Shown here in pieces: positions 1-5,938 of a stretch of DNA of 8,189 nt. The position numbers and the translations under genes were made by a program. The notes under the pieces were generated by a model. That model was not told the DNA's origin, ran no database searches, and saw nothing but the letters and a program-made list of their open reading frames with translations. Source of the DNA: an uncultured Clostridia bacterium. Its GTDB lineage: Bacteria; Bacillota; Clostridia; Peptostreptococcales; Anaerovoracaceae. Every line of letters begins with the position of its first letter. Within the stretch, counting starts at the first letter, position 1. The stretch spans positions 1 to 8,189 of the forward strand of contig CAKQNZ010000089.1 in the NCBI GenBank assembly GCA_934255435.1, written 5' to 3'.

Positions 1-822
1 GGCCTGGAGCTGAGGAGTCTGCAGGGAGGCACTGCGCCTAATTCCGTTGCCGGATCCGCCAGAGCGGTGATTTATAACAGCGCCGGAGGCGGCTACGACA
101 AAGTGAAGGAGGCTGTGAGCCGTTATCGTGATGAAAATAACTGCACCATAAAATGCAGAGGCACAGGCAGGAGCCTTGAGGTGACTGTTGAAGGCATACC
201 GTCCCACGGAGCGAAACCGGAAAAGGGTCTCAATGCAATATCCATTATGATGGATTTTCTTGGCGGGCTGGATATCGCCAGTGAAGACGCTGCAGGTTTC
301 ATATCTTTTTACAATGAGTGTATAGGCTTCGATCTGCACGGTGAGCGGATAGGCTGCGGTTTTGAAGACGAGCCGTCAGGCTGGCTGATATTCAACGTGG
401 GCATGATTTCAATGGACAGGGATGCTGTGAAGCTGACAGTCAATATCAGGTATCCTGTGACTATGGATGATACATCTGTTTATGAAGGCATGATGGGCGT
501 GCTGGACGGATATGATCTTGGTGTTGTCAAGGGACATCATCAGGAACCGATATATATCCCGGCAGACGATCCGCTGATAACTACGCTGATGAATGTTTAC
601 AGAAAACATACTGGCGATATGGTCCATGAGGCTGAGGTGATCGGCGGCGGGACATACGCCAGAGCGATGGATAATATCGTTGCTTTCGGAGCGAGGTTCC
701 CGGAGGATCCGGAGCTTGAGCATCAGAGGAACGAGCGCATATCCGTAGACAATATGGTAAAGCTGGCAAAGATATATGCCGAAGCTGTGGTGAGACTGTC
801 GGAAATGCAGGGCGAGGAATAG
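1..822 (+). CDS. pepV: PepV-like M20 dipeptidase, C-terminal part (5' end outside window)
   Basis: The open frame runs from the first base with no start, and 273 residues are visible. Comparison with PepV (about 470 residues, zinc dipeptidase of family M20A) suggests that about 200 N-terminal residues with most metal ligands and the catalytic glutamate are missing. What remains is the lid domain and the C-terminal catalytic lobe. Seen: a lid entry motif with GG-x3-N (N14 of the fragment), SHGAKPEKGLNA with H69, then GGGTYARAM and the closing EHQRNE with H241. From family knowledge, N14 and H69 match the PepV lid residues that hold the transition state, and H241 matches the last zinc ligand; their spacing agrees with PepV. 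The expected role is cytoplasmic cleavage of dipeptides in the last step of peptide use. No terminator follows directly; the next is at 1031-1070, so the mRNA may carry a structured 3' UTR. Confidence 0.9.
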   Translation, partial: GLELRSLQGGTAPNSVAGSARAVIYNSAGGGYDKVKEAVSRYRDENNCTIKCRGTGRSLEVTVEGIPSHGAKPEKGLNAISIMMDFLGGLDIASEDAAGFISFYNECIGFDLHGERIGCGFEDEPSGWLIFNVGMISMDRDAVKLTVNIRYPVTMDDTSVYEGMMGVLDGYDLGVVKGHHQEPIYIPADDPLITTLMNVYRKHTGDMVHEAEVIGGGTYARAMDNIVAFGARFPEDPELEHQRNERISVDNMVKLAKIYAEAVVRLSEMQGEE

Positions 823-840
823 TATGTATGCAGGCAGCTT

Positions 841-1005
841 GAGTAACTCGGAGCTTAGCAGCTGAGTTTGCGCCATTCGAATGGCTGACGATGAAAGTCC
901 AGGATGACAGGGATCCGGATCTGATGCCGGATCGGCTTGCAGCGGAGATACAGGTGCCGGGATACCGTGCATGACACAGGTATCCAAAGAGCCTGTTGAT
1001 GTATC
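841..1005 (+). ncRNA. Candidate structured RNA or pepV 3' UTR
   Basis: The 286 bases between pepV and the next promoter hold no convincing reading frame but a series of inverted repeats. Arms AACTC-gg-AGCT and AGCT-GAGTT (845-868) form a 9-bp stem with a small bulge and a 4-base loop. The palindrome GCCATTCGAATGGC lies at 872-885. GATCCGG/CCGGATC (912-918/927-933) and GGATACC/GGTATCC (960-966/979-985) are perfect 7-bp stems, and the last is enclosed by GATACA/TGTATC (947-952/1000-1005). A terminator follows at 1031-1070. I could not match the conserved cores of riboswitch classes I know, including ydaO, T-box, cobalamin and lysine. A strong promoter lies after the terminator, so this is unlikely to be a leader of the downstream gene. 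It may be the 3' UTR of pepV or a separate small RNA. Confidence 0.28.
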
Positions 1006-1030
1006 TGATATAAAGAAAATGAACGCTTTT

Positions 1031-1070
1031 AAGATACCGGGGAACAGAAAATCTGAGCTCCGGTATTTTT
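1031..1070 (+). terminator. Intrinsic terminator after pepV / structured RNA
   Basis: ATACCGG (1034-1040) pairs with CCGGTAT (1060-1066). The stem can be lengthened outward by AAG against TTT, with one G-U pair, and is followed by TTTTT. The loop is about 15-19 bases. GGTATC of the upstream hairpin (979-984) could also pair with GATACC here (1033-1038), so an alternative fold is possible. Confidence 0.6.
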
Positions 1071-1108
1071 GTGTGCTCTTGCAGTAAATGATGCCAGTTC
1101 GTGCAACC

Positions 1109-1137
1109 TTGACAAAAAATGATTTTTTGCATAGAAT
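1109..1137 (+). promoter_or_regulatory. Sigma-A type promoter for the G5/3D gene
   Basis: A perfect -35 TTGACA (1109-1114) and a -10 TAGAAT (1132-1137, 5 of 6) are separated by exactly 17 bases. The start codon lies 45 bases after the -10 box. The promoter follows the upstream terminator directly, which makes the next gene its own unit under housekeeping-type transcription. Confidence 0.75.
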
Positions 1138-1182
1138 TAAAGTCGCAGAATCATTGCAATCCAACGATTGGGAGAGAGTACT

Positions 1183-3030
1183 ATGAAACTTGATATAAAA
1201 CATATAATAGACGATCCGGATCTGACTGGTGAGAACTGGCTTACGGATGCTGTCGACAGGAAGCAGCCGGCAGAAAGACAGGTCACCGGCAGCGGCAGCA
1301 CACCGGATGATACCGCTCAGGCAGCAGGTCAGCTTAGATCGGAACGAATATTTACAGCGGCTGGACAGGCTGCAGGCGGCAGGTCGGAAACTTTGCAAAG
1401 GCAGGGTGAGCCGGCCGGGGGTCATGAAAAAGCTGCAGCAGATCCGGCAGCTGATTTATCGTCGGCCAAAGGCTATCAGAGTGCGGCCGGAAGGGCGTAT
1501 GCGCCGGGAAACGATGCAGCAGAGCGGATCATAAAGCAGAGTCACTATGGATCTGCAGGAGATACAGGGACGGCTGCAGCGGAGAAGTCTTTCATAAGTC
1601 GGAGCCACGGACAAAGTCCAGCGGAACATACTGCTGGAATACATGAAGTTTCGGACAGATCGCAGCAGTCATACGGCATGACACAGAGAATGGATATGAC
1701 TTATGATGCAGCAGCCGTAAGTCAGCCAGACATCGGAGTGTCATCTGTACAGCCAGAAGCAGGGCCGGCAAGCCAGCAGTCGCATCCGGATATGCTGCAT
1801 CAGGCTCCAGTATATCATGAAACTGCAGTGTCAGAAGAACGTGAGACTCCTGACAGACAGATGCCAGAAAAAGTCCCTGAAGCAGAACCAGAACGTCAGA
1901 ACTATAATACTGCAAGCCAAGGGGCATACAACAGCAGGCAGGCAGCTGAGTTCGCTGACGGAAGTGTATCAGAAACTGCAGCATTTTCCATGAATGGTCA
2001 GGCAGATGACGGGCACACTGCTATATCTACCGGCAGTTCAGGTGGAAAGATACCGCCTTCGGGTAAAATGCAGAAAGTCAGGAAGGAAAAGAAAGCATCC
2101 GCATGGGTGGCAGCTATAGCTGTTGCCTTTGCAGCTCTGATTGCACTGACTTTCATATATACCAACATGATACCAAGAGACGTCAATGCGACGATAAACG
2201 GCGAACCTGTTGCGATAACTACAAAAGCGCACACGATGAAAGAACTCCTGAAAGAGCAGGGTATATCGTACTGCGAGGCGGACTACATATCAGTACCACT
2301 CAGCACGTATATTTCCGAAGGCATGGCTTTCGAACTCGATCATGCATCGTCCTTCAAAGTCACTGCAGATGGCAAAACTAAAAGTTTCAAGACCCTGAAG
2401 GAGACTGTAGGCGAGGCACTGACGGAGTGCGGTATCAAAGTCGGAGACAAGGATATCGTCGAGCCGTCGTCGGACACTGTGATGCGTGATGATCTTGACA
2501 TCGTTGTAAAACGTGTGAAATTCGAAAAGAAGACGGTGGAGGAGAAAATTGCTTTCAAGACGGTCACGAAAGAAGACTCGTCTCTGGATCAGGGAAAGAC
2601 AAAAGTAGTGACTAAGGGCAAAAAAGGAAAAGCCAGAGTCACATACAGGATAAAATATATAGACGGCAAAGAAGCTTCAAAGAAGAAACTTTCGAGAAAA
2701 GTAGTGAAGAAGCCTGTGGACAAGGTAGTAGCCAAGGGTACAAGGTTCGTATTCGACGGCTCCTCTTACAGCCGCAAGCTGACTGTGAAGGCATATGCAT
2801 ATACTGGAGGCGGTCGTACAGCAATGGGTACAACTGCCAGAGTCGGTGAGATAGCTGTGGACCCAAGTGTGATACCTCTCGGCAGCACTGTGTATATCGA
2901 GGGCGTCGGAGAGAGACGTGCCGAAGACACTGGAGGCAATATCAAAGGCAACACCATCGACATATACATGAACAGCGAAGCAGAATGCAGGAGCTGGGGC
3001 GTGAGATACCTTACGATCTATATAAGATAA
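1183..3030 (+). CDS. YabE-like membrane-anchored G5/3D-domain cell-wall protein with long N-terminal extension
   Basis: The 615-residue protein is read from ATG 1183, chosen because GGGAGAG (1170-1176) sits 6 bases before it; an in-frame TTG at 1168 overlaps that site and is less likely. Residues 1-306 are rich in Ala, Gln, Ser, Gly and Glu and look disordered. Residues 307-330 (AWVAAIAVAF onward) form one hydrophobic membrane segment after a Lys/Arg-rich stretch, so the N-terminus should be cytoplasmic. Outside follow two DUF348-like repeats (about 337-383 and 393-443), a G5 domain (about 444-521) and a C-terminal 3D domain (533-615) with D560, D582 in EDTGG and D593 in IDIYM, the three aspartates that define the 3D fold. 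YabE/Rpf-like proteins with this order are putative peptidoglycan-cleaving enzymes of the MltA-like double-psi barrel type; activity here is inferred. Bacillus YabE is near 440 residues, so the extension is the odd part. Confidence 0.88.
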   Translation: MKLDIKHIIDDPDLTGENWLTDAVDRKQPAERQVTGSGSTPDDTAQAAGQLRSERIFTAAGQAAGGRSETLQRQGEPAGGHEKAAADPAADLSSAKGYQSAAGRAYAPGNDAAERIIKQSHYGSAGDTGTAAAEKSFISRSHGQSPAEHTAGIHEVSDRSQQSYGMTQRMDMTYDAAAVSQPDIGVSSVQPEAGPASQQSHPDMLHQAPVYHETAVSEERETPDRQMPEKVPEAEPERQNYNTASQGAYNSRQAAEFADGSVSETAAFSMNGQADDGHTAISTGSSGGKIPPSGKMQKVRKEKKASAWVAAIAVAFAALIALTFIYTNMIPRDVNATINGEPVAITTKAHTMKELLKEQGISYCEADYISVPLSTYISEGMAFELDHASSFKVTADGKTKSFKTLKETVGEALTECGIKVGDKDIVEPSSDTVMRDDLDIVVKRVKFEKKTVEEKIAFKTVTKEDSSLDQGKTKVVTKGKKGKARVTYRIKYIDGKEASKKKLSRKVVKKPVDKVVAKGTRFVFDGSSYSRKLTVKAYAYTGGGRTAMGTTARVGEIAVDPSVIPLGSTVYIEGVGERRAEDTGGNIKGNTIDIYMNSEAECRSWGVRYLTIYIR

Positions 3031-3040
3031 CAATAGCAGA

Positions 3041-3075
3041 AAGCTGTCGCATCGGTAAACGGTGCGACGTTTTTT
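3041..3075 (+). terminator. Intrinsic terminator of the G5/3D gene
   Basis: GTCGCATC (3046-3053) pairs with GGTGCGAC (3061-3068), an 8-bp stem with one G-U pair and a 7-base loop, followed by TTTTTT at 3070-3075. It begins just after the TAA of the upstream gene. Confidence 0.8.
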
Positions 3076-3105
3076 CTGTGGAAGAAAGTTTGATGATGGA
3101 GAAAA

Positions 3106-3114
3106 TGATATAAT
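3106..3114 (+). promoter_or_regulatory. Isolated extended -10 promoter candidate
   Basis: TGaTATAAT (3106-3114) is a perfect -10 hexamer with the TGn extension. No good -35 lies at the usual distance, but extended -10 promoters can do without one. No gene follows on this strand before the terminator at 3214-3257, so transcription from here would give an RNA of about 140 bases. The rest of 3031-3281 holds no gene I can support. Confidence 0.35.
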
Positions 3115-3213
3115 CAACGGTGCGAAAATTGCCTTCATCATTGAAACGGAGCATCAGGCGGTGTTATTTGCCGGTATGATCGACATCCATGGCTGCGGCC
3201 TGGCAGTGCCGGA

Positions 3214-3257
3214 AAAAGCATCGCAGCTTTAGGTGAGCCGGTGGCTGCGATGCTTTT
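3214..3257. terminator. Bidirectional terminator, mainly for alaX
   Basis: AAAAGCATCGCAGC (3214-3227) and GCTGCGATGCTTTT (3244-3257) form a perfect 14-bp inverted repeat with a 16-base loop. Read on the minus strand the stem ends in TTTTT, 25 bases past the alaX stop. Read on the plus strand it ends in TTTT and would stop anything started at 3106-3114. Confidence 0.82.
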
Positions 3258-3281
3258 GGGATTTCCGATATGATGTATGTT

Positions 3282-4775
3282 TTACTGCAGCTGTCCTTTC
3301 ACAAGTTCTGCGAACTGTGTAGCTCCTTCGGCACTGCTAAACATTGCTCTTGCTGATGTTTTGCTGCCGCCGCCTTTGCCTCCACATGACGATGCCAGTT
3401 CTTTTACGAGGCTGCCGCAGTCGTATCCGCCGTCTGAGATCAGGATGAAGGAGAAATCTTTTTCAGAGAACAGCATGAGCAGTCTGCCTTCAAGTATCGA
3501 GGACGGATCTGGTGCAGATGACTGTTCATCAGGCGAAGCAGCGGATTTTTTCCGGCTTTTTTTATTTTTCCCGCCGCCGGTATATTTTCTGGCGATTTCA
3601 TTCAGGTCGTCGATAGAGAACCCTTCAGGCGAGTAAATGAGTACAGTTTCGCCGGATGCTGACAGTGTTTTTTCCAGATCACAGCATTCTTTTGATATGA
3701 GGAGTTTCCTCATATGGCTGAGCTGATCTTTCGTTTCCTGAAGTCTGTCCTCCTGCGCCCGCAGCTTGTCAGGGAAATCTTCCACAGATGATGAGTAGCT
3801 GTCGGAAAGCTCAGTGAGCATGCTGTGTTTCATGCGGTAGTCCTGCAGCGCACGCTGGCCGGCTTCGAAATATATCCTGAACATGCCTTTGTTCTTTTCG
3901 ACTTTGTAGATCTTGATGAGTCCCACCTGGCCGGCTGTGGATGGATGTGTGCCGCAGCAGGCAACGCAGTCCGATGCTTTGTCAGGAGAGCCGACGCAGA
4001 CGATGGATATATCTTCGTCGAAGGCCAGTGCTTTGCGAAGAGGCAGTCCTGCAGCTTCCTCCCGGGAGTCGAAATGCATGACCGTCACCGGTGCGTCTGA
4101 CCATATCACTTTGTTGGCTTCAAGCTCTGCAGTAAGAGCCATTTCATATGTTATTTCTTTTATTTCAGGTACATAGTCGTGCGCTCTGCTGATGGAACCT
4201 GCCGGATCTGCAGCATCACTATGTTCCGGATCTGACGCCGCCGGAGTGCTGTCTGGCGCAGGTCTCTGAGACCGGGATACTTCCGATGTGTCAGCCCCGG
4301 AAACTCTGGTGCATATACCATATCCGCCCGGCGGTTCCTCGATGCTGATATCGATGGTCATGTAGTCGTTTCCCATATGGAATCCCCGGTTGATGCCGCC
4401 GTAAAGGTCGTAGAATATCCCGGAAAGGATATGCTCCCCGCAGTGGCGCTGCATATTGTCGAATCTCCTGTCCCAGTCGATCCTGCAGTGTACTTTATCC
4501 CCGGGTGCAGACATCGGTTTATCTGTTGTCCACAGCAGGGTGTGGATAACTTCTCCGCCACTTCCTTCCTGAACGTCGATGACCTGAAAGCTGTCGATCC
4601 AGCCGGTGTCACAGCTCTGGCCTCCTCCTTCCGGAAAGAAGACAGTTTTATCCAGTGTGATATCGACTTTCTGAACATTGTTTTCCACAGGGCGTGAACA
4701 GTTATCCACAGATGTTATCACTGCATCACACTCTTTTAAATACCTATCATTTTGGTATAATTTTGTTGTACTCAT
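3282..4775 (-). CDS. alaX: Long AlaX-type alanyl-tRNA editing protein (tRNA-SAD and DHHA1 domains)
   Basis: The 497-residue protein starts at ATG 4775, with AGGAG (4782-4786) 6 bases upstream. Free-standing AlaX proteins hydrolyse Ser- or Gly-tRNA(Ala) made in error by alanyl-tRNA synthetase. Seen: an N-terminal FFPEGGGQSCDTG motif (46-58), the zinc motif HCGEH (H111, H115) and CCGTH (C273, H277). These are the H-x3-H and C-x3-H ligands of the AlaRS editing site. A coiled-coil-like stretch (about 320-370) and a DHHA1-like tail with SSCGGKGGG (472-480) follow. The tail makes it a long-form AlaX. Odd: residues about 148-200 form a Ser/Pro/Asp-rich insert inside the editing domain, and about 400-426 is a Lys/Ser-rich linker. 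Both help explain why it is longer than the roughly 400 residues usual for the group. The gene is transcribed alone, away from cwlD. Confidence 0.9.
   Translation of the reverse strand: MSTTKLYQNDRYLKECDAVITSVDNCSRPVENNVQKVDITLDKTVFFPEGGGQSCDTGWIDSFQVIDVQEGSGGEVIHTLLWTTDKPMSAPGDKVHCRIDWDRRFDNMQRHCGEHILSGIFYDLYGGINRGFHMGNDYMTIDISIEEPPGGYGICTRVSGADTSEVSRSQRPAPDSTPAASDPEHSDAADPAGSISRAHDYVPEIKEITYEMALTAELEANKVIWSDAPVTVMHFDSREEAAGLPLRKALAFDEDISIVCVGSPDKASDCVACCGTHPSTAGQVGLIKIYKVEKNKGMFRIYFEAGQRALQDYRMKHSMLTELSDSYSSSVEDFPDKLRAQEDRLQETKDQLSHMRKLLISKECCDLEKTLSASGETVLIYSPEGFSIDDLNEIARKYTGGGKNKKSRKKSAASPDEQSSAPDPSSILEGRLLMLFSEKDFSFILISDGGYDCGSLVKELASSCGGKGGGSKTSARAMFSSAEGATQFAELVKGQLQ
4526..4710. promoter_or_regulatory. 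DnaA-box cluster A (inside 5' part of alaX)
   Basis: There are four DnaA-box-like 9-mers: TTGTCCACA (4526-4534), TGTGGATAA (4541-4549, perfect box on the minus strand), TTTTCCACA (4681-4689) and TTATCCACA (4702-4710, perfect). The first two face each other across 6 bases. They lie in coding sequence, where they encode VDN, VEN, VIH and WTT, so protein constraint may explain part of the pattern. An AT-rich stretch begins about 80 bases further on. Confidence 0.4.
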
Positions 4776-4814
4776 TTTTAACTCCTGTCGATGTATAGCA
4801 AGTCTATAATTAAA

Positions 4815-4843
4815 ATTTTAAACATTCAGTGCAAAAAAGTCAA
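4815..4843 (-). promoter_or_regulatory. Promoter for alaX
   Basis: On the minus strand, -35 TTGACT (4843-4838) and -10 TAAAAT (4820-4815) are each 5 of 6 and 17 bases apart. The alaX start lies 39 bases downstream. A second possible -10, TATAAT at 4851-4846, lies upstream of it. Confidence 0.55.
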
Positions 4844-4845
4844 AT

Positions 4846-4881
4846 ATTATACTATCAAATTTCAGAAATTTGATTTATAAT
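4846..4881. promoter_or_regulatory. Large inverted repeat with divergent -10 boxes (operator-like)
   Basis: ATCAAATTT (4854-4862) and AAATTTGAT (4866-4874) are perfect 9-bp arms around CAG. Just outside lie TATAAT on the plus strand (4876-4881) and TATAAT on the minus strand (4851-4846), so the symmetry covers 36 bases apart from one unpaired base. The plus-strand hexamer is the best -10 for cwlD, although its -35 is poor. A dimeric regulator bound here would cover both start regions. Binding is inferred; no family consensus was recognised. Confidence 0.45.
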
Positions 4882-4923
4882 GTAAAAGAAGTGATTAATT
4901 TGCGGTGCATATTCTGTACAGTA

Positions 4924-4957
4924 CTGCAATAAAATGGAAATGACTATTTTATTGCAG
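4924..4957 (+). promoter_or_regulatory. cwlD: Hairpin reaching into the cwlD ribosome binding site
   Basis: CTGCAATAAAAT (4924-4935) and ATTTTATTGCAG (4946-4957) form a perfect 12-bp stem with a 10-base loop. The stem includes the first two bases of the AGGAG ribosome binding site (4956-4960), which lies 10 bases before the cwlD ATG. It could limit ribosome access or act as a DNA operator. It is not a terminator, as no T run follows. Confidence 0.45.
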
Positions 4958-4970
4958 GAGATGGCAGATC

Positions 4971-5690
4971 ATGAAACGCAGGATCATTTTTTATCTGATA
5001 CTGGGAGTATGCGTATTTGCAGTACTTTGCGGACCGGGATACCGGGATATCGTTACTACTGTCAGGCAGATAAGTGACCAGCCCGTGATACTGATCGATC
5101 CAGGTCATGGCGGGATGGATGGTGGCGCTGAGAGTTCAGACGGCGTCAGCGAGAAAGATATCAATCTGGATATTTCTCTGCTTCTGAAAAATGAATTACA
5201 GAAACAGGGGATGAGGGTGATGATGACCCGTGAGGAGGACAAAGGTCTTTACGATGAGTCTCCCGGCGCTGCAGTCAGGACTCTCAAGACAGAAGATATG
5301 AAAAAGAGGAAGCGGATAATAGATGAAACCATGCCCGACCTTTGTGTCAGTGTTCATATGAACAGCTTTACTGAGGATCAGGGCGTGAGAGGTGCGCAGG
5401 TATTTTACCCGTCGGAAGGTGATGAGAAGCTCACTGCATGCAGCAAGGAAGCGGCTGCCATAATGCAGAAAGCGCTCAATGCCGGGGTCAATAAAGCAGG
5501 CAGCAGGTCGGAACTGGGCAAGAACGATGTATTTCTTCTGAGAAATATCACCTGCCCGATCATTATCGTCGAATGCGGATTCCTTTCGAATCCCGGAGAA
5601 GTGAAAAAGCTCAGTGACAGTGGATATCAGAGGAAAATATCCAAAGTCATCGCCGGGAGCATAGCGGAATATACGCAAAAAAAGAGATGA
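4971..5690 (+). CDS. cwlD: CwlD-like N-acetylmuramoyl-L-alanine amidase
   Basis: The 239-residue protein starts at ATG 4971 after AGGAG (4956-4960). Residues 5-20 are a hydrophobic segment after MKRR, a membrane anchor or uncleaved signal that places the enzyme outside. The rest is one Amidase_3 domain: IDPGHGG with H46, SEKDINL with E61 and SVHMNS with H129 as zinc ligands, then VECGFLSN with the catalytic E201. The family cuts the amide bond between N-acetylmuramic acid and the peptide stem. Length and layout match Bacillus CwlD (237 residues), which makes muramic-delta-lactam in the spore cortex together with a deacetylase. No SH3, LysM or AMIN domain is present, which argues against the larger vegetative amidases. 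A sporulation role is inferred and depends on the host. Hairpin and palindrome upstream suggest controlled expression; no clear terminator follows. Confidence 0.85.
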   Translation: MKRRIIFYLILGVCVFAVLCGPGYRDIVTTVRQISDQPVILIDPGHGGMDGGAESSDGVSEKDINLDISLLLKNELQKQGMRVMMTREEDKGLYDESPGAAVRTLKTEDMKKRKRIIDETMPDLCVSVHMNSFTEDQGVRGAQVFYPSEGDEKLTACSKEAAAIMQKALNAGVNKAGSRSELGKNDVFLLRNITCPIIIVECGFLSNPGEVKKLSDSGYQRKISKVIAGSIAEYTQKKR

Positions 5691-5701
5691 TTTTCAAAGC
5701 T

Positions 5702-5783
5702 TGTGGATAACTTGTGGACAAAATACGGGAAATATCAGATAAATGTTGTAATTTCAACGGTTTGCGAATATGAATTTTCCACA
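5702..5783. promoter_or_regulatory. DnaA-box cluster B (cwlD downstream gap)
   Basis: TGTGGATAA (5702-5710, perfect, minus orientation), TGTGGACAA (5713-5721, one mismatch, same orientation, 11 bases on) and TTTTCCACA (5775-5783, one mismatch) lie in non-coding DNA right after cwlD. CGTGGAAAA (5823-5831) is a weaker fourth. Here protein coding cannot explain them. Confidence 0.45.
5746..5774 (+). promoter_or_regulatory. Weak promoter candidate for the AraC-family gene
   Basis: TTGTAA (5746-5751) and TATGAA (5769-5774) each match 4 of 6 consensus bases at 17-base spacing. The start codon is 164 bases away. The -10 abuts a DnaA-box-like site (5775-5783), so DnaA binding could affect it. TAAAAT at 5796-5801 is another -10 option without a good -35. 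Confidence 0.22.
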
Positions 5784-5815
5784 GGCCCCCTTGGATAAAA
5801 TTGTATACGATCTGA

Positions 5816-5831
5816 AGTTTCACGTGGAAAA
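5816..5831. promoter_or_regulatory. parS-like site (ParB/Spo0J binding candidate)
   Basis: AGTTTCACGTGGAAAA matches the consensus TGTTTCACGTGAAACA at 13 of 16 positions and contains the CACGTG centre. The left half GTTTCAC and the right half GTGGAA are each seen in known parS variants. It sits in a wider repeat, GAAGTTT (5814-5820) and AAACTTC (5829-5835). No other CACGTG was noticed in the window. Chromosomal parS sites normally cluster near the replication origin. Confidence 0.33.
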
Positions 5832-5938
5832 CTTCCGGAGATACTGATTTTACACAAAGGATCGCTTGTTGAAAATTTTCCGGTGGAGGAGACCGGCTGA
5901 TATCGGACAGGTAAGAAGTATGTGGTAGGAGTGTTGAA

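Noticed and set aside
841..1070. A c-di-AMP (ydaO) riboswitch controlling the 3D-domain gene, a common pairing in this phylum.
   Set aside because: The conserved ydaO core sequences are not visible, and the 3D gene has its own strong promoter after the terminator.
1168..1170. TTG at 1168 as the start of the G5/3D protein.
   Set aside because: It overlaps the GGGAGAG ribosome binding site that is well placed for ATG 1183, and has no site of its own.
581..1425. Long minus-strand open frames over pepV, the following gap and the start of the 3D gene.
   Set aside because: They cross a terminator and a promoter of the plus-strand genes, have no family motifs and look like shadows of real coding and GC-rich sequence.
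2715..2723. DnaA-box-like TGTGGACAA inside the G5 domain.
   Set aside because: It is a single one-mismatch site in coding sequence (VDK) far from the clusters, and so likely chance.
3062..3232. A 56-residue open frame from GTG 3062 to TAG 3232 on the plus strand.
   Set aside because: The GTG lies in the terminator stem of the preceding gene, there is no ribosome binding site, the frame runs into the next terminator, and I recognise no family in it.
4961..4963. ATG directly after the AGGAG upstream of cwlD as an alternative start.
   Set aside because: It is in a different frame from cwlD and gives no recognisable protein.
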